64,000 bases of DNA from Microstegium vimineum (taxonomy: Eukaryota; Streptophyta; Magnoliopsida; Poales; Poaceae), in the NCBI GenBank assembly GCA_022036555.1, contig CM039135.1, positions 44,571,312 to 44,635,311 of the forward strand, read 5' to 3'. The notes below the pieces were generated by a model. It ran no database searches and was not told where the DNA came from. It saw only the letters and a program-made list of their open reading frames with translations. The translations under genes were made by a program, and so were the position numbers. The number at the start of each line of letters is the position of its first letter. The stretch's first letter is position 1. Positions 23,350-37,027 of this stretch are shown here, piece by piece.

Positions 23350-24605
23350 TGAAAGTGCAATCAAGCCCTAAAGTGGGTTTTGGTGACATGACAACATATT
23401 TAGGAAACTAATGAGACTTTGTGAGTATGACAAGCAGGTTAAACTTAAGGAGGTTGATGAACAGGTTGGCGGACCCCTCTAAATACAAAAGTGCATGGCA
23501 ACAAGCTCAAAGGGTTTAAATTCTTTTATACTTTGAATTTGAGTTAGGTATGTCGTACTATTAAGAGGGATTCAACACGCATGCCAACAAGTGAACCAAA
23601 TGCATATCTACAAATACATCACACCTCCACAGACATAGTGGGCAAATCAGCCAGCTTATTGAAGATCTATTCCTTGTTGTTCTGCCCAGGCCGGCAGTGC
23701 CGGGCTACAGGCCGTCACTGCCGCGACTTGTTCAGCTAGTGGACAGTGAGGTGGTACTTAATCACCCCTCACTCACCCCAACGGTTAGTTCTGCCATTCT
23801 AAGTTACACATTTCGTAAGAACAGAAAGAGAAGCCTCTCTCTTGCTCTCCCTTCTCCCTTGGTGTTCATGCACTCTCCTCCATTGATTTCCAATCATTCT
23901 TTGAGAGATTGAGCCTCCAAGCTTTGAGAAGAAGCCTCTCCCTCGGATCTTCACTCCTACAAGCATTTGGTTTGCGTGGTGGCCAGCGGTTTGAGTTCTT
24001 TACTCTTGGAGCTTTGCTCCTAGCCGGCTAGAGGTTGCCCTTGAGCTTGCCTCCTTCGTGTGGCAGCCTAGGGATGTTTGTATCACCCATCATTTGCTAA
24101 TACACTTCTCTCATCTCAAGGGTTCATTCTCTTGACTTGAGACCGAGGAAAGAGCTAGCCTTTGTGGTGAGCTTGAGCCTTGTGTGGCGCACCTCAACAA
24201 CATGGATGTAGGCAAGTCTTGGTGGCGAGCTGAACCACGGGTCAAATCTTGTGTCACCGTGTGCTTGTTACTTTACTTTCATATATATTGTTTGCAAGGT
24301 GATTTCTAGGATTTGGTCCCGATCTACTCGGTGGGTGTGTTGCTACCATCTTCAGGTGGTACTAGAGGTTCCTTACACCTCTAGGAAGGTTTCTATTCAA
24401 GCATAATTTCCATTATAGCTTTACATTTTGAATTGTGCTTTGATCTATTCCTGTGACCAGCACTGCTCCCCAGAGGCCAGCAGTGCCGGCCACCCCGGCA
24501 GTGCCGGACCCAAGGTCGGCAGTGTCGGGCCTGTGCTAATAGCAAGTTGTTAAGTTTTGAAAAACAGGCCTATTCACCCCCCTCTAGGCTAATCAAATCC
24601 TTACA
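23350..24605 (+). repeat. 5' LTR of element A (LTR 2)
   Basis: Starts TGAAAG and ends CCTTACA, two bases before the primer binding site. The TATA region reads CAGACATAGTGGG instead of CATATAAAGAGGG, so the promoter seen in LTRs 3-5 is absent. Palindrome clusters lie at 23686-23730 and 24451-24531. Confidence 0.92.
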
Positions 24606-24607
24606 AG

Positions 24608-24619
24608 TGGTATCAGAGC
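24608..24619 (+). other. Primer binding site of element A
   Basis: TGGTATCAGAGC, complementary to the 3' end of initiator methionine tRNA, starts two bases after the LTR. This is the usual copia primer site in plants. Confidence 0.92.
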
Positions 24620-24655
24620 AAGGTTACCTCAAGAAGCACTTAACCGTGTGAGGTA

Positions 24656-27532
24656 ATGGCCGAAGAGGGTAAGGTTGTGGTGGTTGACCCCAAGGTCAAA
24701 GTGGTCGACCCCAAGGAGATGGACGTACATGCCACGGACAGTGAGAGTGTGGACTCAGAGGAATACTTGACCACTCCTCTCATGTCCGCTGGAGAAAGAG
24801 CAAGAAGAAAAGAAGAAAGAAGATTGAGGAAAGAAGGAAAAAGGCTACAAAGAGAAGAAAAGGCTCTCAATGAAGCCAAGAGCTTGAAGATTGCCGAAAA
24901 GCTTCATAGAAGAGAAGTGAGAGCTCTCAAGAAGGAGCTCAAGGCAAAGGAGGAGGAGGAGCTCAAGAAAAGCAAAGAGCAAGCCTCTCAAGTAGAGGTT
25001 GATTCTAGTAGCTCCGATGGTGATGATGATGTATCATACCAAGTCTCCAAGATTGTAAAGAAGGATGAGAAGAAGAAGAAGGATGATGGCAGCAAGAAAT
25101 ACTCCGCCATATCCTTTGATTATTCATCCATTTCTAAACATGAGCATAAACCTTTATTCCATGTTCTCGCGGGCAAATTGCCTCATTTTGATGGGACTAA
25201 CTTTGCCAAGTGGAAACACTTGATGAAAGCTTATCTTATAGGTCTTCACCCCGGTGCTTGGGAGATTGTGCACAATGGATGTGATCCTCTAGTTGATCCC
25301 ACAAGCCCCACCACTACCGAGCTCCAGTGCATCCAACTCAATGCACAAGCAAATAGTGTGTTGCTAAGTGCATTGGATGGTGATGAATACAACAAGGTCA
25401 TGGGATTGGAAGTGGCCAAGTAAATATGGGACACCTTGCATCTTGCACATGAATGTGCAAGCAAAGTGAGGCAGTCCAAGATTGATTTGTTGATGGCTAA
25501 GCTCAACCGGTTCGTGATCAATGAAGGTGAAGGGCCATAAGAAATGTTTGACAGATTGATGACTATGGCTGGCAAGATAAGAGGACTTGGTGGTGAAGAA
25601 GTCAATGACCCCAAGGTTGTCAAGATCATGCTTGAATCCTATTCTCCAAGAAATGAAACCATGGTAACATTGATTAGAGATAAGAAGAGGTTTGAATACT
25701 TCACACCAAGTGATGTGATTGGAAGGATTATCACCTTTGATCTACAAAGATAAGAAGCACAAGAAAGGAAGAAGCTTGAAGAGATGCAAGAAAGGTTGGA
25801 GGGCATAAAGATCAAGGATGTGGCTCTCAAGGCAAATAAGAGCACAAAGAAATCAGCCCCTAGCTGCCCTCAAAAGAGCAAGCAAGCATCTTCAAGCAAA
25901 GCTCAAGCAAGCAAGATCATCAAGCATCAACCCGAAGCTTCAACATCAAGTGATGGTAGAAGTGAAGATGAGCAAGAAGAGAACATTGATGACATGTCCC
26001 TATTCATGAGAAGATTCAACAAGGGCATAAAGAGCAATGGGTACAAGCTCATGAAGAGGAAGTTCCCAATCAAGAAATCTAGAACTTGCTTTAGGTGTGG
26101 TAGCACCGAACACTTCATTACCGATTGCCCAAACAAGAAGGAAGAAAACAAATTTGACAAAGGCAAGAGAGAAGACAAGGGTGACTACAAGAAAGGCAAG
26201 AGATTTGGAGGTGAAGCTCACATTGGACATGGTTGGGATGAATCAACCGATAGCTCAAGTGAAGAAGAGGAGATGGCCACAATAGCTATTCACAAGTCAT
26301 CCACTTCACCAAGGCTCTTCAACAACATGTCCGATGATGAAGGCTTCCCTCACACTTGTCTCATGGCAAAGGGTGAGAAGGTAAAATCAAAACCCAAAGC
26401 CAAAGCTCCTCCCTCAAAAGACATCTCTAGTAGTGATAGCTCTAGTGATGATGAATCTAGTGATGAAGAGATAAATGAAATAACTAGTAACATGGATCCT
26501 AAGACAAAACTCTTCATTGCTAATATATTGGATGAATTAGAGACAACCAAAGCTGAGCTAGCATCTAGAGAAAAGACTCTTATCAAACAAGAGGATCTTT
26601 ACATTGCTAATGAGGAAGCTCTTGAATTAGAAAGAAGTGAGGTGAGCTCTTTGACTAAGGCCTTGGCCAAAGAACAAGAAGCTCATACTCTCACTAAGAA
26701 GGAGTGTGGTGACCTCAAGCAAAAGCATTATGGCTTGATTGAAAAGCATCAAGAGCTTGAGGCACAATACTCTCTTCTATGGGAGGGCAACTCACATCTC
26801 TCTAAAGCAAATGATGCCTCTTCTCCATCCACTAGTCAAGGTTGTGGAAAATGCTATAATGTTGATATGAATGCCTATACCACTAACCTTGCCAACATAG
26901 AGGCCATGAAGAAAGAAATAGCAAGGCTCAACAATGTCATCTTAGTTTCAAAGAAGAATGACAAAGACAAAGTTGAGCCAAAGAAGATTCAATATAAGGA
27001 TGGAAGGCATCCATCAATCAAAGATGGGCTTGGACACACTCAAGGAGGTAAAACCAATGGTAGAAAAATGATCAAAGGCATTGAGTGTGTCAAGTTTGAG
27101 AAGAAGGGAAGCATTGGTGCAGATAAGCCTGCACAGACAGCGGCTTTGCTGGACCAGAGGCCGGTAGTGCCGGACCTCAGGTCGACAGTGCCGTGCCCCA
27201 AGAAAGGGAAGGCTACCATTGCTTCACCTGATCAAGCTAAGCCCCAAGCTCATGCCAAGAGGATGCCCCAGCAAAAGAAGGTTTCTCAAAAACCCAAGGA
27301 CTCAATCTGGGTGGCCAAAAACAAGTTTGCATATCAACCCAAGAAAAGGTCACCCCAAGGAAGCTTGTCCTCATGCTACATGTTGAAATGCAATGATCGT
27401 GGTAAAGTCATTGCAGAGTTTGTGGGTGATGAGAAACATGATAAAAGGAGCATAAACATTTGGGTTCCAAAAATTGTTGTGACTAACATGCAAGGCCCCA
27501 AGATTGATTGGGGACCTAAATCTAGGAACTAA
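24656..27532 (+). pseudogene. gag of element A
   Basis: One frame from ATG 24656 to TAA 27530-27532, about 958 codons, with internal stops at 25421, 25538 and 25751. A charged N-terminal region (Lys/Glu-rich, likely coiled) is followed by a copia gag core (LPHFDGTNFAKWKHLMKAYL), one CCHC knuckle (CFRCGSTEHFITDC, about 26090-26130), acidic Ser/Asp/Glu stretches and a second coiled segment. The stop at codon 295 (25538) is shared with element B. Gag would form the particle that packages element RNA. Length and layout fit the large Sirevirus gag. Confidence 0.88.
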
Positions 27533-27545
27533 ATTTGTGTTGTAG

Positions 27546-30500
27546 GAATACTCCTCCGGTGGATCAAGTTGGGTGCTTGATAGTGGATGTATAAATCATA
27601 TGACCGGAGAGAAGAGTATGTTCTCATTATATTCCCCAACTTCAAATGCAAGTGAGAACATCATCTTTGGTGACAACTCCAAAAGGGAAGTGATTGGTCT
27701 TGGTAAAGTTGCTATTACTCTTGATCATTCTATCTCAAATGTATTACATGTGAATTCGTTGAGTTAAAACTTGTTGTCCGTTTCTCAATTGTGTGAGATG
27801 GACTTCAATTGTCTCTTTACGGATAAGGGTGTGGAAGTCTTTAAGAGAGAGGATTCCTCTATTGTCTTTATGGGTCGTTTGAAGGGCAAGATTTACCTAG
27901 TTGATTTCAACAAAAGTAAGGCTAAGCTTGAGACTTGTTTAGTGGAAAAATCTAGCATGGGTTGGCTATGGCATCACCGACTAGCTCATGTTGGGATGAG
28001 GAACTTGGCCAAACTCCTAAAAGATGAACACATTATTGGACTAACCAATGTTCATTTTGAGAAGGATGGAATTTGCAGTGCTTGCCAAGCCGGAAAGCAT
28101 GTAGGTGCACCTCACCCACCAAAGAGCATTGTCTCCACCAATTAACCATTGGAGCTAATTCACATGGATCTTTTTGGACAGGTGGCCTACATAAGCATTG
28201 GCGGTAACAAACATGGTTTAGTTATTGTTGATGATGTTACTCGTTTCACTTGGGTGTTTTTCATGTATGATAAGGCACAAGTGCAAGATAAGGTGAAAAC
28301 CTTCATTAGAAGAGCACAAAGAGAATTCGGGTTCCAAATCAAGAAAGTTTGTAGTGACAATGGAACCGAATTCAAGAACACTCAAGTGGAGGAGTTTCTT
28401 GATGATGAGGGCATCAAGCATGAGTTTTCAGTTCCATACACCCCTCAACAAAATCGTATAGTAGAGAGAAAGAATCGGACACTCATTGACATGGCAAGGA
28501 CGATGCTAGATGAGTACAAGACTTCGGATATCTTTTGGGCCGAAGCCGTCAACACCGCTTGCCATGCCATCAACCGACTCTATCTACAGAAGATCTTGAA
28601 GAAGACTTCATATGAACTCCTAACCGGTAACAAACCAAAGGTGTCTTACTTTAGAGTTTTTGGGTGCAAGTGTTTCATACTTAACAAGAAACCCAAAACC
28701 TTTAAGTTTGCACCTAAAGTTGATGAAGGTTTTCTTCTAGGTTATGGATCAAATGAGCATGCCTATCGTGTATTCAACAAGACCTTAGGGAAAATTGAAA
28801 TCGCGATAGATGTGACATTTGATGAATCTAACGGCTCTCAAGTAGAGCAAATTGATCAAGTGATTGTAGGTAATGAGGAACCACCATGTGAAGCAATCAA
28901 GAATATGGCTATTGGTGACATTAGGCCACAAGAAATCCAAGCCACAACTATGGAACCTCAAGATAATGAAGCTACTGCCCCTAGACTTGAAGAAGAAGGC
29001 CCAGCAGTGCTCCCTAGTCAGGGCTCTGCCCCTGTGGCCGGCACTGCCGGACCAAGCAGACAGGCAGCAGCCACTTCACCAACAACTCCAAGAAACCTAC
29101 AACCTATCTTTGAAGAGTATGAGTACAATGATGGCCAAGATGATCAACAAGAAGCCACAGAACACCCAAGGCTGAGGCAAATAATTCAAAAGGATCACCC
29201 CGTTGACAATATACTTGGGAGTCTTCGAAGGGAGGTAACTACTCGTTCACATTTGGCAAACTTTTGTCAGTTTTACTCTTTTGTCTCCTCTTTGGAACCT
29301 CTCAAGGTTGATCAAGCTCTAGATGATCCAGATTGGGTGATGGCTATGCAAGAAGAGCTAAATAGCTTTGAAAGGAACAAAGTGTGGTCATTAGTGAAAA
29401 GACCCAACACAAATGTGATTGGAACCAAGTGGGTCTTCCGCAACAAGCAAGATGAGTAAGGCGTGGTGACAAGGAACAAGGCGAGATTGGTGGCTCAAGG
29501 ATCCACTCAAGTTGAGGGCTTGGACTTTGAAGAAATATATGCACCGGTGGCTAGGCTTGAAGCAATTTGAATGCTTCTGGCCTATGCCGCCCATCATGAT
29601 TTCAAGCTTCAACAAATGGATGTGAAGAGTGCATCCTCAATGGCCCAATCCAAGAGTTGGTCTATGTTGAGCAGCCACCAGGCTTTGAAGATTCCAAGTT
29701 CCCTCATCATGTCTTCAAGCTCCATAAGGCGCTCTATGGGCTTAAGCAAGCACCAAGAGCATGGTATGAATGCCTTAAGGATTTTCTACTCAAACAAGGC
29801 TTTGAAATAGTAAAAGCGGATCCTACTCTCTTCACTCATAAGATCAATAATGATATCTTTGTGTGCCAAATATATGTCGATGACATAATATTTGGTAGTA
29901 CTAACCAATCATTTTGTGATGAGTTTAGTAGGATTATGACTAAGAGATTTGAGATGTCTATGATGGGTGAGCTAAAGTTCTTCCTCGGATTTCAAATCAA
30001 GCAACTCAAGGAAGGGACTTTCTTATGCCAAACCAAGTACATCCATCATATGTTGAGAAAGTTTGATATGGCCAATGCTAAGCCAATCAAGACTCCCATA
30101 CCAACTAATGGACATCTTGATCTTGATGAAGGAGGGAAATCCATGGACATAAAGGTTTATCGTTCCATGATCGGCTCTCTCCTTTACTTATGTGCATCTA
30201 GGCCGGACATAATGCTTAGTGTGTGCATGTGTGCTAGATTTCAAGCTAACCCGAAAGAGTGCCATTTGATGGCCGTTAAGAGAATTTTGAGATATCTAGT
30301 TTTCACTCCTATCCTTGGCTTATGGTATCCTAAGGGCTCTAAGTTCGATCTACTTGGGTATTTGGATTCCGATTACGCCGGTTGAAAGGTAGACCGAAAA
30401 AGCACTTCGGGGACGTGTCAATTCCTTGGACGGTCCCTAGTGTCTTGGAGTTCTAAGAAGCAAAATTGTGTAACCCTTTCCACCGCCGAGGCCGAGTATG

Positions 30501-30826
30501 TTGCAGCCGGTGCTTGTTGTGCTCAACTACTTTGGATGAGGCAAACCTTAAAAGATTTCGGATGTCAATTCACCAAGATACCTCTCTTGTGTGATAACGA
30601 GAGTGCCCTCAAACTCGCAAACAACCCGGTTAGTCACTCTAGAACCAAACACATAGACATCCGTCATCACTTCTTGAAAGACCACGAATTAAAAGGAGAT
30701 ATCGCAACTCTCCATGTGAGCACCGATAAGCAACTAGCCGATATCTTCACCAAGCCTCTCGATGAGACAAGGTTTTGTGCTTTGCGTAGTGAGCTGAATA
30801 TACTTGATTCTCGTAACGTGGTTTGA
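27546..30826 (+). pseudogene. pol of element A (protease, integrase, RT, RNase H)
   Basis: The frame opens after TAG 27543-27545. Protease motif LDSGC lies at about 27573-27590. The GAG-pre-integrase HHCC (WHHRLAHVG, CSACQAGK) and integrase core words (HMDLFG, CSDNGTEF, ERKNRTL) follow. RT (IYVDDIIFGS) and RNase H (STAEAEYVA, HSRTKHIDIRHHF) complete the copia order. Stops occur at 27765, 28143, 29457, 29568 and 30383, and one base is lost near 29632, so it is dead. Confidence 0.9.
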
Positions 30827-31674
30827 ACTATAGCACACACTTGTTTGTCCACCTAGCGACTTAGGCAAAACTTTGAAAATTTTCAATTATGATTGTTGAT
30901 TTGCTTACTGACCAGCACATGGCAAGGGGTATGTGTCCACAATTGCATAAATTTAAAGTATAATGGTGGCATAGTGCCTCACTGCCTGGCCAGGCCAGTA
31001 GTGTCGGGGTGTCCGACAGTGCCGGGACTTAAGGGACCCGAGCCTGTCGGGCCCAAGTCCTAACTCTCGAGTTATTCTTTATTTTCTCTCCCCAATCCAA
31101 GGGAACACCATCCCAAGTCATATCCCCCAACAGCAACACCTCTCCTCTCTTCTCTCAACCCTAAGGAGACACAAGGAGCCCGGAGGTCCCTCTCTTCCCC
31201 CCGGCAGTGTTGCCCCTTTGGAGGTGCTGCCATTGGAGGAGGTGTGGAGGATCTTTCCCCTTGTGTCAAGCTCCATTCAAGCCCGATCTTCTTCATTCTC
31301 TTCCCTCTATTTCAAAGGTAATAACTTGAAACCCTAACTTGGGTCGATCTATGCAATGTATGGTTTTTGAGATAGGATTTAGGTTGCTAGTAGTTGCATT
31401 ATGTATGGTGATATATCTCCAGTAGTTAGATTTGATCAAAACCTAGTTTCAATGGAGGATTGATGGAGCATGCCATGGTGCTGTATGCACTAGGCCGGCA
31501 GTGCCGGCCTATAGGCCAGCAGTGCCGGACTCCTGGTGACAACACCTATGCATTTGCTCCTACAATCATCTATTGACCCTAGATTTTGGTTAAATATTTC
31601 CACTAGGACTCTTGTCACTATCTAGGTTCAACAACTTAACCTTTTTCTCCTTTTGAATGCATAGATAGACGTCG

Positions 31675-32957
31675 GTGGATCGCGTGGTGGTGGAATAGGA
31701 AGAGTGAGGTCCAAGATTCGCACTTAGAGAGCTGATGATGGCCTGAATCTCAGGCAAAGAATCATTCAAGAGGAGGAGTTGCAGAGGGCAGGGAAAACCA
31801 TCGCAGAAGGTGTTTGTCCTTGTACACCCCCGGATTTGGGGTTGTTCGATGGCTCACATCTTATTGAGAATCCTGAGGAGGTACTTGTTAGAGAGCCTCA
31901 GGACACCCCTGGCAGAGTTAGAGTCAACTACCAAAACCAGTGGAGGACAGTCCAGGAGTAAAGAGCCATCAATCCCTATGATGTGCCAAAGGATATGAGT
32001 GTGGATTACAGGTTCTGGAATATGTTTCATTTCGACTATTATCTCACTGTCCTCTTTCAAGCTGCAAAACCCAAAATCATCAAAATTAAGTATGTTGATT
32101 GGGAGCACTTGGAAATCAAGAGAGATCATGTGTTTGACAGGGTCATTGATCAGTGCAGGCAGCTTGGGATGTATCATTGGATGGGTTTCCAGAATGGGTG
32201 GAACACATAGATCATCCATCAGTTCTACTCCACCTACTATCTGGATAGGGAGAACTTTGTGATGCACTGGATGACAAAGGGTGTGCACTACAAAGTTGAC
32301 TATGTGACCTTTGCTCATCTCCTTGGCTTTGGTGAGGAGGACAGAGAATGTTTCAATGTTCATGATGAGAGAGGGTTACTAAATGATGAGATTTCTTCTC
32401 TCTACATTGAGCCTCATAAGGCAGATGGTCTGGTGAAGGGTTTGAGGATCAAGTATTATATCTTGAACAACCTCTTCAGTACCACTCTCTATCCAAAGGT
32501 GGGATCTGCTTTAAACCTCTACAACAAATCCAAAAATGTGTTGAGGAGGATGAGAGGTGGAGCACCACCATTTTGAGTTGCTCGCTTCTTATGGGATGAG
32601 ATATGCATTGCTCGAGAGGATGCTAGAAGGAGAGCTGCCCTATGCTCCCTATCTGATGTTCATCATTGAGATGGTGACTGGCCGGATCTTCAACAAGGAC
32701 GTTGTCCATGAGCCTTATAGAGCAGAGAAGGCAATTCATGCTACAGCAATTCAGGAGGTGAACACTCCTCCCAGAGACACCAGGACAGCAGCAACAGATA
32801 TCCCTGAGTCTTCACGTGCAGCAGCCTCCAGAGGCAGGAAGAAGGGCAAGCTTGGTAGGATCTTGAAGAAGATCTTTGCTGACATCTGCTATGCAAATGA
32901 TCACTCTTACTAGACTAGGCTTGAGATCAGAGAGCTCAGAAAGGAGCAAGGGCTCTG
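31675..32957 (+). pseudogene. Third ORF (env-like position) of element A, 5' part
   Basis: The reading frame begins at the position of the start codon in element B (41177), but here it reads ATA. It carries stops near 31740, 31960, 32208 and 32574, with frame changes. Recognisable text includes PPDLGLFDGSHL, INPYDVPKDM, FVMHWMTKGVHYKVDY and FAHLLGFGEEDRE. It is cut at 32957 by element B and resumes at 44062. I recognise it only as the extra ORF after pol seen in several Sireviruses; its function is unknown. Confidence 0.65.
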
Positions 32958-34187
32958 TGAAAGTGCAATCAAGCCCTAAAGTGTGTTTTGGTGACATGAT
33001 AACATATTTAGGAAACTAATGAGACGTTGTGAGTATGACAAACAGGTTAAACTTAAGGAGGTTGATGAACAGGTTGGCGGACCCCTCCAATTACAAAAGT
33101 GCATGGCAACAAGCTCAAAGGGTTTAAATTCTTTTATACTTTGAATTTGAGTTAGGTATGTCATACTATTAAGAGGGATTCAACACGCATGCCAACAAGT
33201 GAACCAAATGCATCTATCCTTTTACATCACACCTCCACATATAAAGAGGGCAAATCAGCCAGCTTATTGAAGATCAAATCCTTGTTGTTCTGCCCAGGCC
33301 AGCAGTGTCGGGCAGGCCGGCACTGCCACGACTTGTTTAGCGAGTGGGCAGTAAGGAGGTATTTCATACCCCCACTCACCCCCAACGGCTAGTTCTGCCA
33401 TTCACTCATTCTTACTTCGAAAGAACAGAAAGAGAAGCTTCTCTTCTTCTCTCCCTTCTCCCTTGGTGCTCATCCACTCTTCTTCATTGATTTCCAATCA
33501 TTCTTTGAGAGATTGAGCCTCCAAGCTTTGAGAAGAAGCCTCTCCCTCGGATCTTCACTCCTACAAGCATTTGGTTTGCGTGGTGGCCGGCGGTTTGAGT
33601 TCTTTACTCTTGGAGCTTTGCTCCTAGCCGGCTAGAGGTTGCCCTTGAGCTTGCCTCCTTCGTGTGGCAGCCTAGGGATGTTTGTATCACCCATCATTTG
33701 CTAATACACTTCTCTCATCTCAAGGGTTCATTCTCTTGACTTGAGACCGAGGAAAGAGCTAGCCTTTGTGGTGAGCTTGAGCCTTGTGTGGCGCACCTCA
33801 ACAACGTGGACGTAGGCAAGCCCTAGTGGCGAGCTGAACCACGAGTCAAATCTTGTGTCACCGTGTGCTTGTTACTTTACTTTCATATATCTTGTGTGCT
33901 AGGTGATTTCTAGGGTTTGGACCCGATCTACTCGGTGGGTGTGTTGCTACCACTTTCAAGTGGTGCTAGAGATTTCCTACACCTCTAGAAAGGTGTCTAT
34001 TCAAGCACAATTTGCATTCTCAGTTTATATTTTGAATTGTGCATTTATCTGTTCTTATGACCAGCATTGCTCCCAGAGGCCAGCAGTGTCAGCCACCCCG
34101 GCAGTGCCGGCTTCTCTGCTAACAGAAACTTGTCAAGTTTTTTTAAACAAACCTATTCACCCCCCCTAGGCTAATCAAGTCCTTACA
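32958..34187 (+). repeat. 5' LTR of element B (LTR 3)
   Basis: TGAAAG to CCTTACA. A TATA box, CATATAAAG, lies at 33238-33246. Palindrome clusters are at 33293-33330 and 34060-34115. Confidence 0.92.
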
Positions 34188-34189
34188 AG

Positions 34190-34201
34190 TGGTATCAGAG
34201 C
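34190..34201 (+). other. Primer binding site of element B
   Basis: TGGTATCAGAGC, complementary to initiator Met-tRNA, two bases after the LTR. Confidence 0.92.
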
Positions 34202-34237
34202 AAGGTTACCTCAAGAAGCACTTAACCGTGTGAGGTA

Positions 34238-37027
34238 ATGGCCGAAGAGGGTAAGGTTGTGGCGGTTGATCCCAAGGTCAAAGTGGTCGACCCCAAGGAG
34301 ATGGACGTACATGCCACGGACAGTGAGAGTGTGGACTCAGAGGAATACTTGACCACTCCTCTCATGTCCGCTGGAGAAAGAGCAAGAAGAAAAGAAGAAA
34401 GAAGATTGAGGAAAGAAGGAAAAAGGCTACAAAGAGAAGAAAAGGCTCTCAATGAAGCCAAGAGCTTGAAGATTGCCGAAAAGCTTCATAGAAGAGAAGT
34501 GAGAGCTCTCAAGAAGGAGCTCAAGGCAAAGGAGGAGGAGAAGCTCAAGAAAAGCAAAGAGCAAGCCTCTCAAGTAGAGGTTGATTCTAGTAGCTCCGAT
34601 GGTGATGATGATGTATCATACCAAGTATCCAAGATTGCAAAGAAGGATGAGAAGAAGAAGAAGGATGATGGCAGCAAGAAATACTCCGCCATATCCTTTG
34701 ATTATTCATCCATTTCTAAACATGAGCATAAACCTTTATTCCATGTTCCCGCGGGCAAATTGCCTCATTTTGATGGGACTAACTTTGCCAAGTGGAAACA
34801 CTTGATGAAAGCTTATCTTGTAGGTCTTCATCCCGATGCTTGGGAGATTGTGTACAATGGATGTGATCCTCCGGTTGATCCCACAAGCCCTACCACTACC
34901 GAGCTCCGTTGCATACAACTAAATGCACTAGCAACTAGTGTGTTGCTAAGTGCATTGGATGGTGATGAGTACACCAAGGTCATGGGCTTGGAGGTTGCTA
35001 AGGAAATATGGGACACTTTGCATCTTGCACATGAGGGTGTGAGCAAAGTGAGACAATCCAAGATTGATTTATTCATGGCCAAGCTCAACCGATTTGTAAT
35101 CAATGAAGGTGAAGGGCCATAAGAAATGTTTGATAGATTGATGGCCATTGTGGGCAAGATAAGGGGACTTGGTGGTGAAGAAGTCAATGATCAGAAGGTT
35201 GTCAAGATCATGCTTGAAGCCTACTCGCCAAGGAATGAAACCGTGGTGACATTGATTAGAGACAAGAAGAGATTTGAGTACTTCACACCAAGTGATGTGC
35301 TTGGAAGGATCATCACTTTTGATCTACAAAGAGAAGAAGCACAAGAGAGAAATAAGCTTGGAGAGATGCAAGCAAGGTTGGAGGGCATGAAGATCAAGGA
35401 TGTGGCTCTCAAGGCAAACAAGAGCATAAAGAAATCATCCCCTAGCTGCCCCAAAAACAGCAAGCTAGCATCTTCAAGCAAAGCTCAAGCAAGCAAAACC
35501 ATCAAGCATCAATATGAAGTTTCAACATCAAGTGATGGTGGAAGTGAAGATGAGCAAGAAGAGAACATTGATGACATGGCTCTATTCATGAGAAGATTCA
35601 ACAAAGGCATAAAGAGCAATGGGTACAAGCTCATGAAGAGAAGGTTTCCAAACAAGAAGTCAAGGACTTGCTTTAGATGTGGTAGCACCGAACACTTCAT
35701 TACCGATTGCCCAAACAAGAAGGAAGAAAACAAATTTGACAAAGGCAAGAGAGAAGACAAGGGTGACTACAAGAAAGGCAAGAGATTTGGAGGTGAAGCT
35801 CACATTGGACATGGTTGGGATGAATCAACCGATAGCTCAAGTGAAGAAGAGGAGATGGCCACAATAGCTATTCACAAGTCATCCACTTCACCAAGGCTCT
35901 TCAACAACATGTCCGATGATGAAGATTTCCCTCACACTTGTCTCATGGCAAAGGGTGTGAAGGTAAAATCAAAATCCAAAGCCAAAGCTCCTCTCCCCAA
36001 AGACATCTCTAGTAGTGATAGTTCTAGTGATGATGAATCTAGTGATGAAGAGATAAATGAAATAACTAGTAAAATGGATCCTAAGACCAAACTCTTTATT
36101 GCTAATATATTGGATGAATTAGAGGCAACCAAGGTTGAGAAAGCATCTAGAGATAAGACTCTTATTAAACAAGAGGATCTTTATATTGCTAGTGAGGAAG
36201 CCCTTGCATTAGAAAGGAGTGAGGTGAGCTCTTTGACCAAGGCCTTGGCTAAGGAACAAAAAGTTCATGCTCTCACTAAGAAGGAGTATGATGACCTCAA
36301 GCAAAAGCATTGTGGCTTGACTGAAAAGCATCAAGAGCTTGAGGCACAATACTCTCTTCTTTGGGATGACAACTCACATCTCTCTAAAGCAAATGATGCC
36401 TCTTCTCCATCCACTAGTTAAGGTTGTGGAAAATGCTATAATGTTGATATGAATGCCTATACCAATAACCTTGCCAACATAGAGGCCATGAATAAGGAAA
36501 TAGCAAGGCTCAACAATGTCATCTCAGTTTCAAAGAAGAATGACAAAGACCAAGTTGAGTCAAAAAAGATTCAATACAAGGATGGAAGGAATCCATCAAT
36601 CAAAGATGGGCTTGGACACACTCAAGGAGGTAAAACCAATGGTAGAAAAATGATCAAAGGCATTGAGTGTGTCAAGTTTGAGAAGAAGGGAAGCATTGGT
36701 GCAGATAAGCCTGCACAGACAGCAGCTCTGCTGGTCCAGAGGCCGGCAGTGGCAAGCCTCAAGTCGGCAGTGCCGCGCCCCAAGAAAGGGAAGGCTACCA
36801 TTGCTTCACCTGATCAAGCTAAGCCCCAAGCCCATGCCAAGAGGATGCCCCAGTAAAAGCAGGTTTCTCAGAAACCCAAGGATACAATCTGGGTGGCCAA
36901 AAACAAGTTTGTCTATCAACCCAAGACAAGGTCACCACAAAGGAGCATAAATATTTGGGTTCCAAAAATTGTTGTGACTAACATGCAAGGCCCCAAGATT
37001 GATTGGGGACATAAATCTAGGAACTAA
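34238..37027 (+). pseudogene. gag of element B
   Basis: One frame from ATG 34238 to TAA 37025-37027, with internal stops at 35120 (codon 295, the same as A), 36419 and 36854. The domain order is as in A, with the CCHC knuckle CFRCGSTEHFITDC. Near the C-terminus 29 residues present in A (after RSPQ, ending before RSIN) are missing as an 87-bp in-frame deletion near 36940. The other two stops are private to B. Confidence 0.88.
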
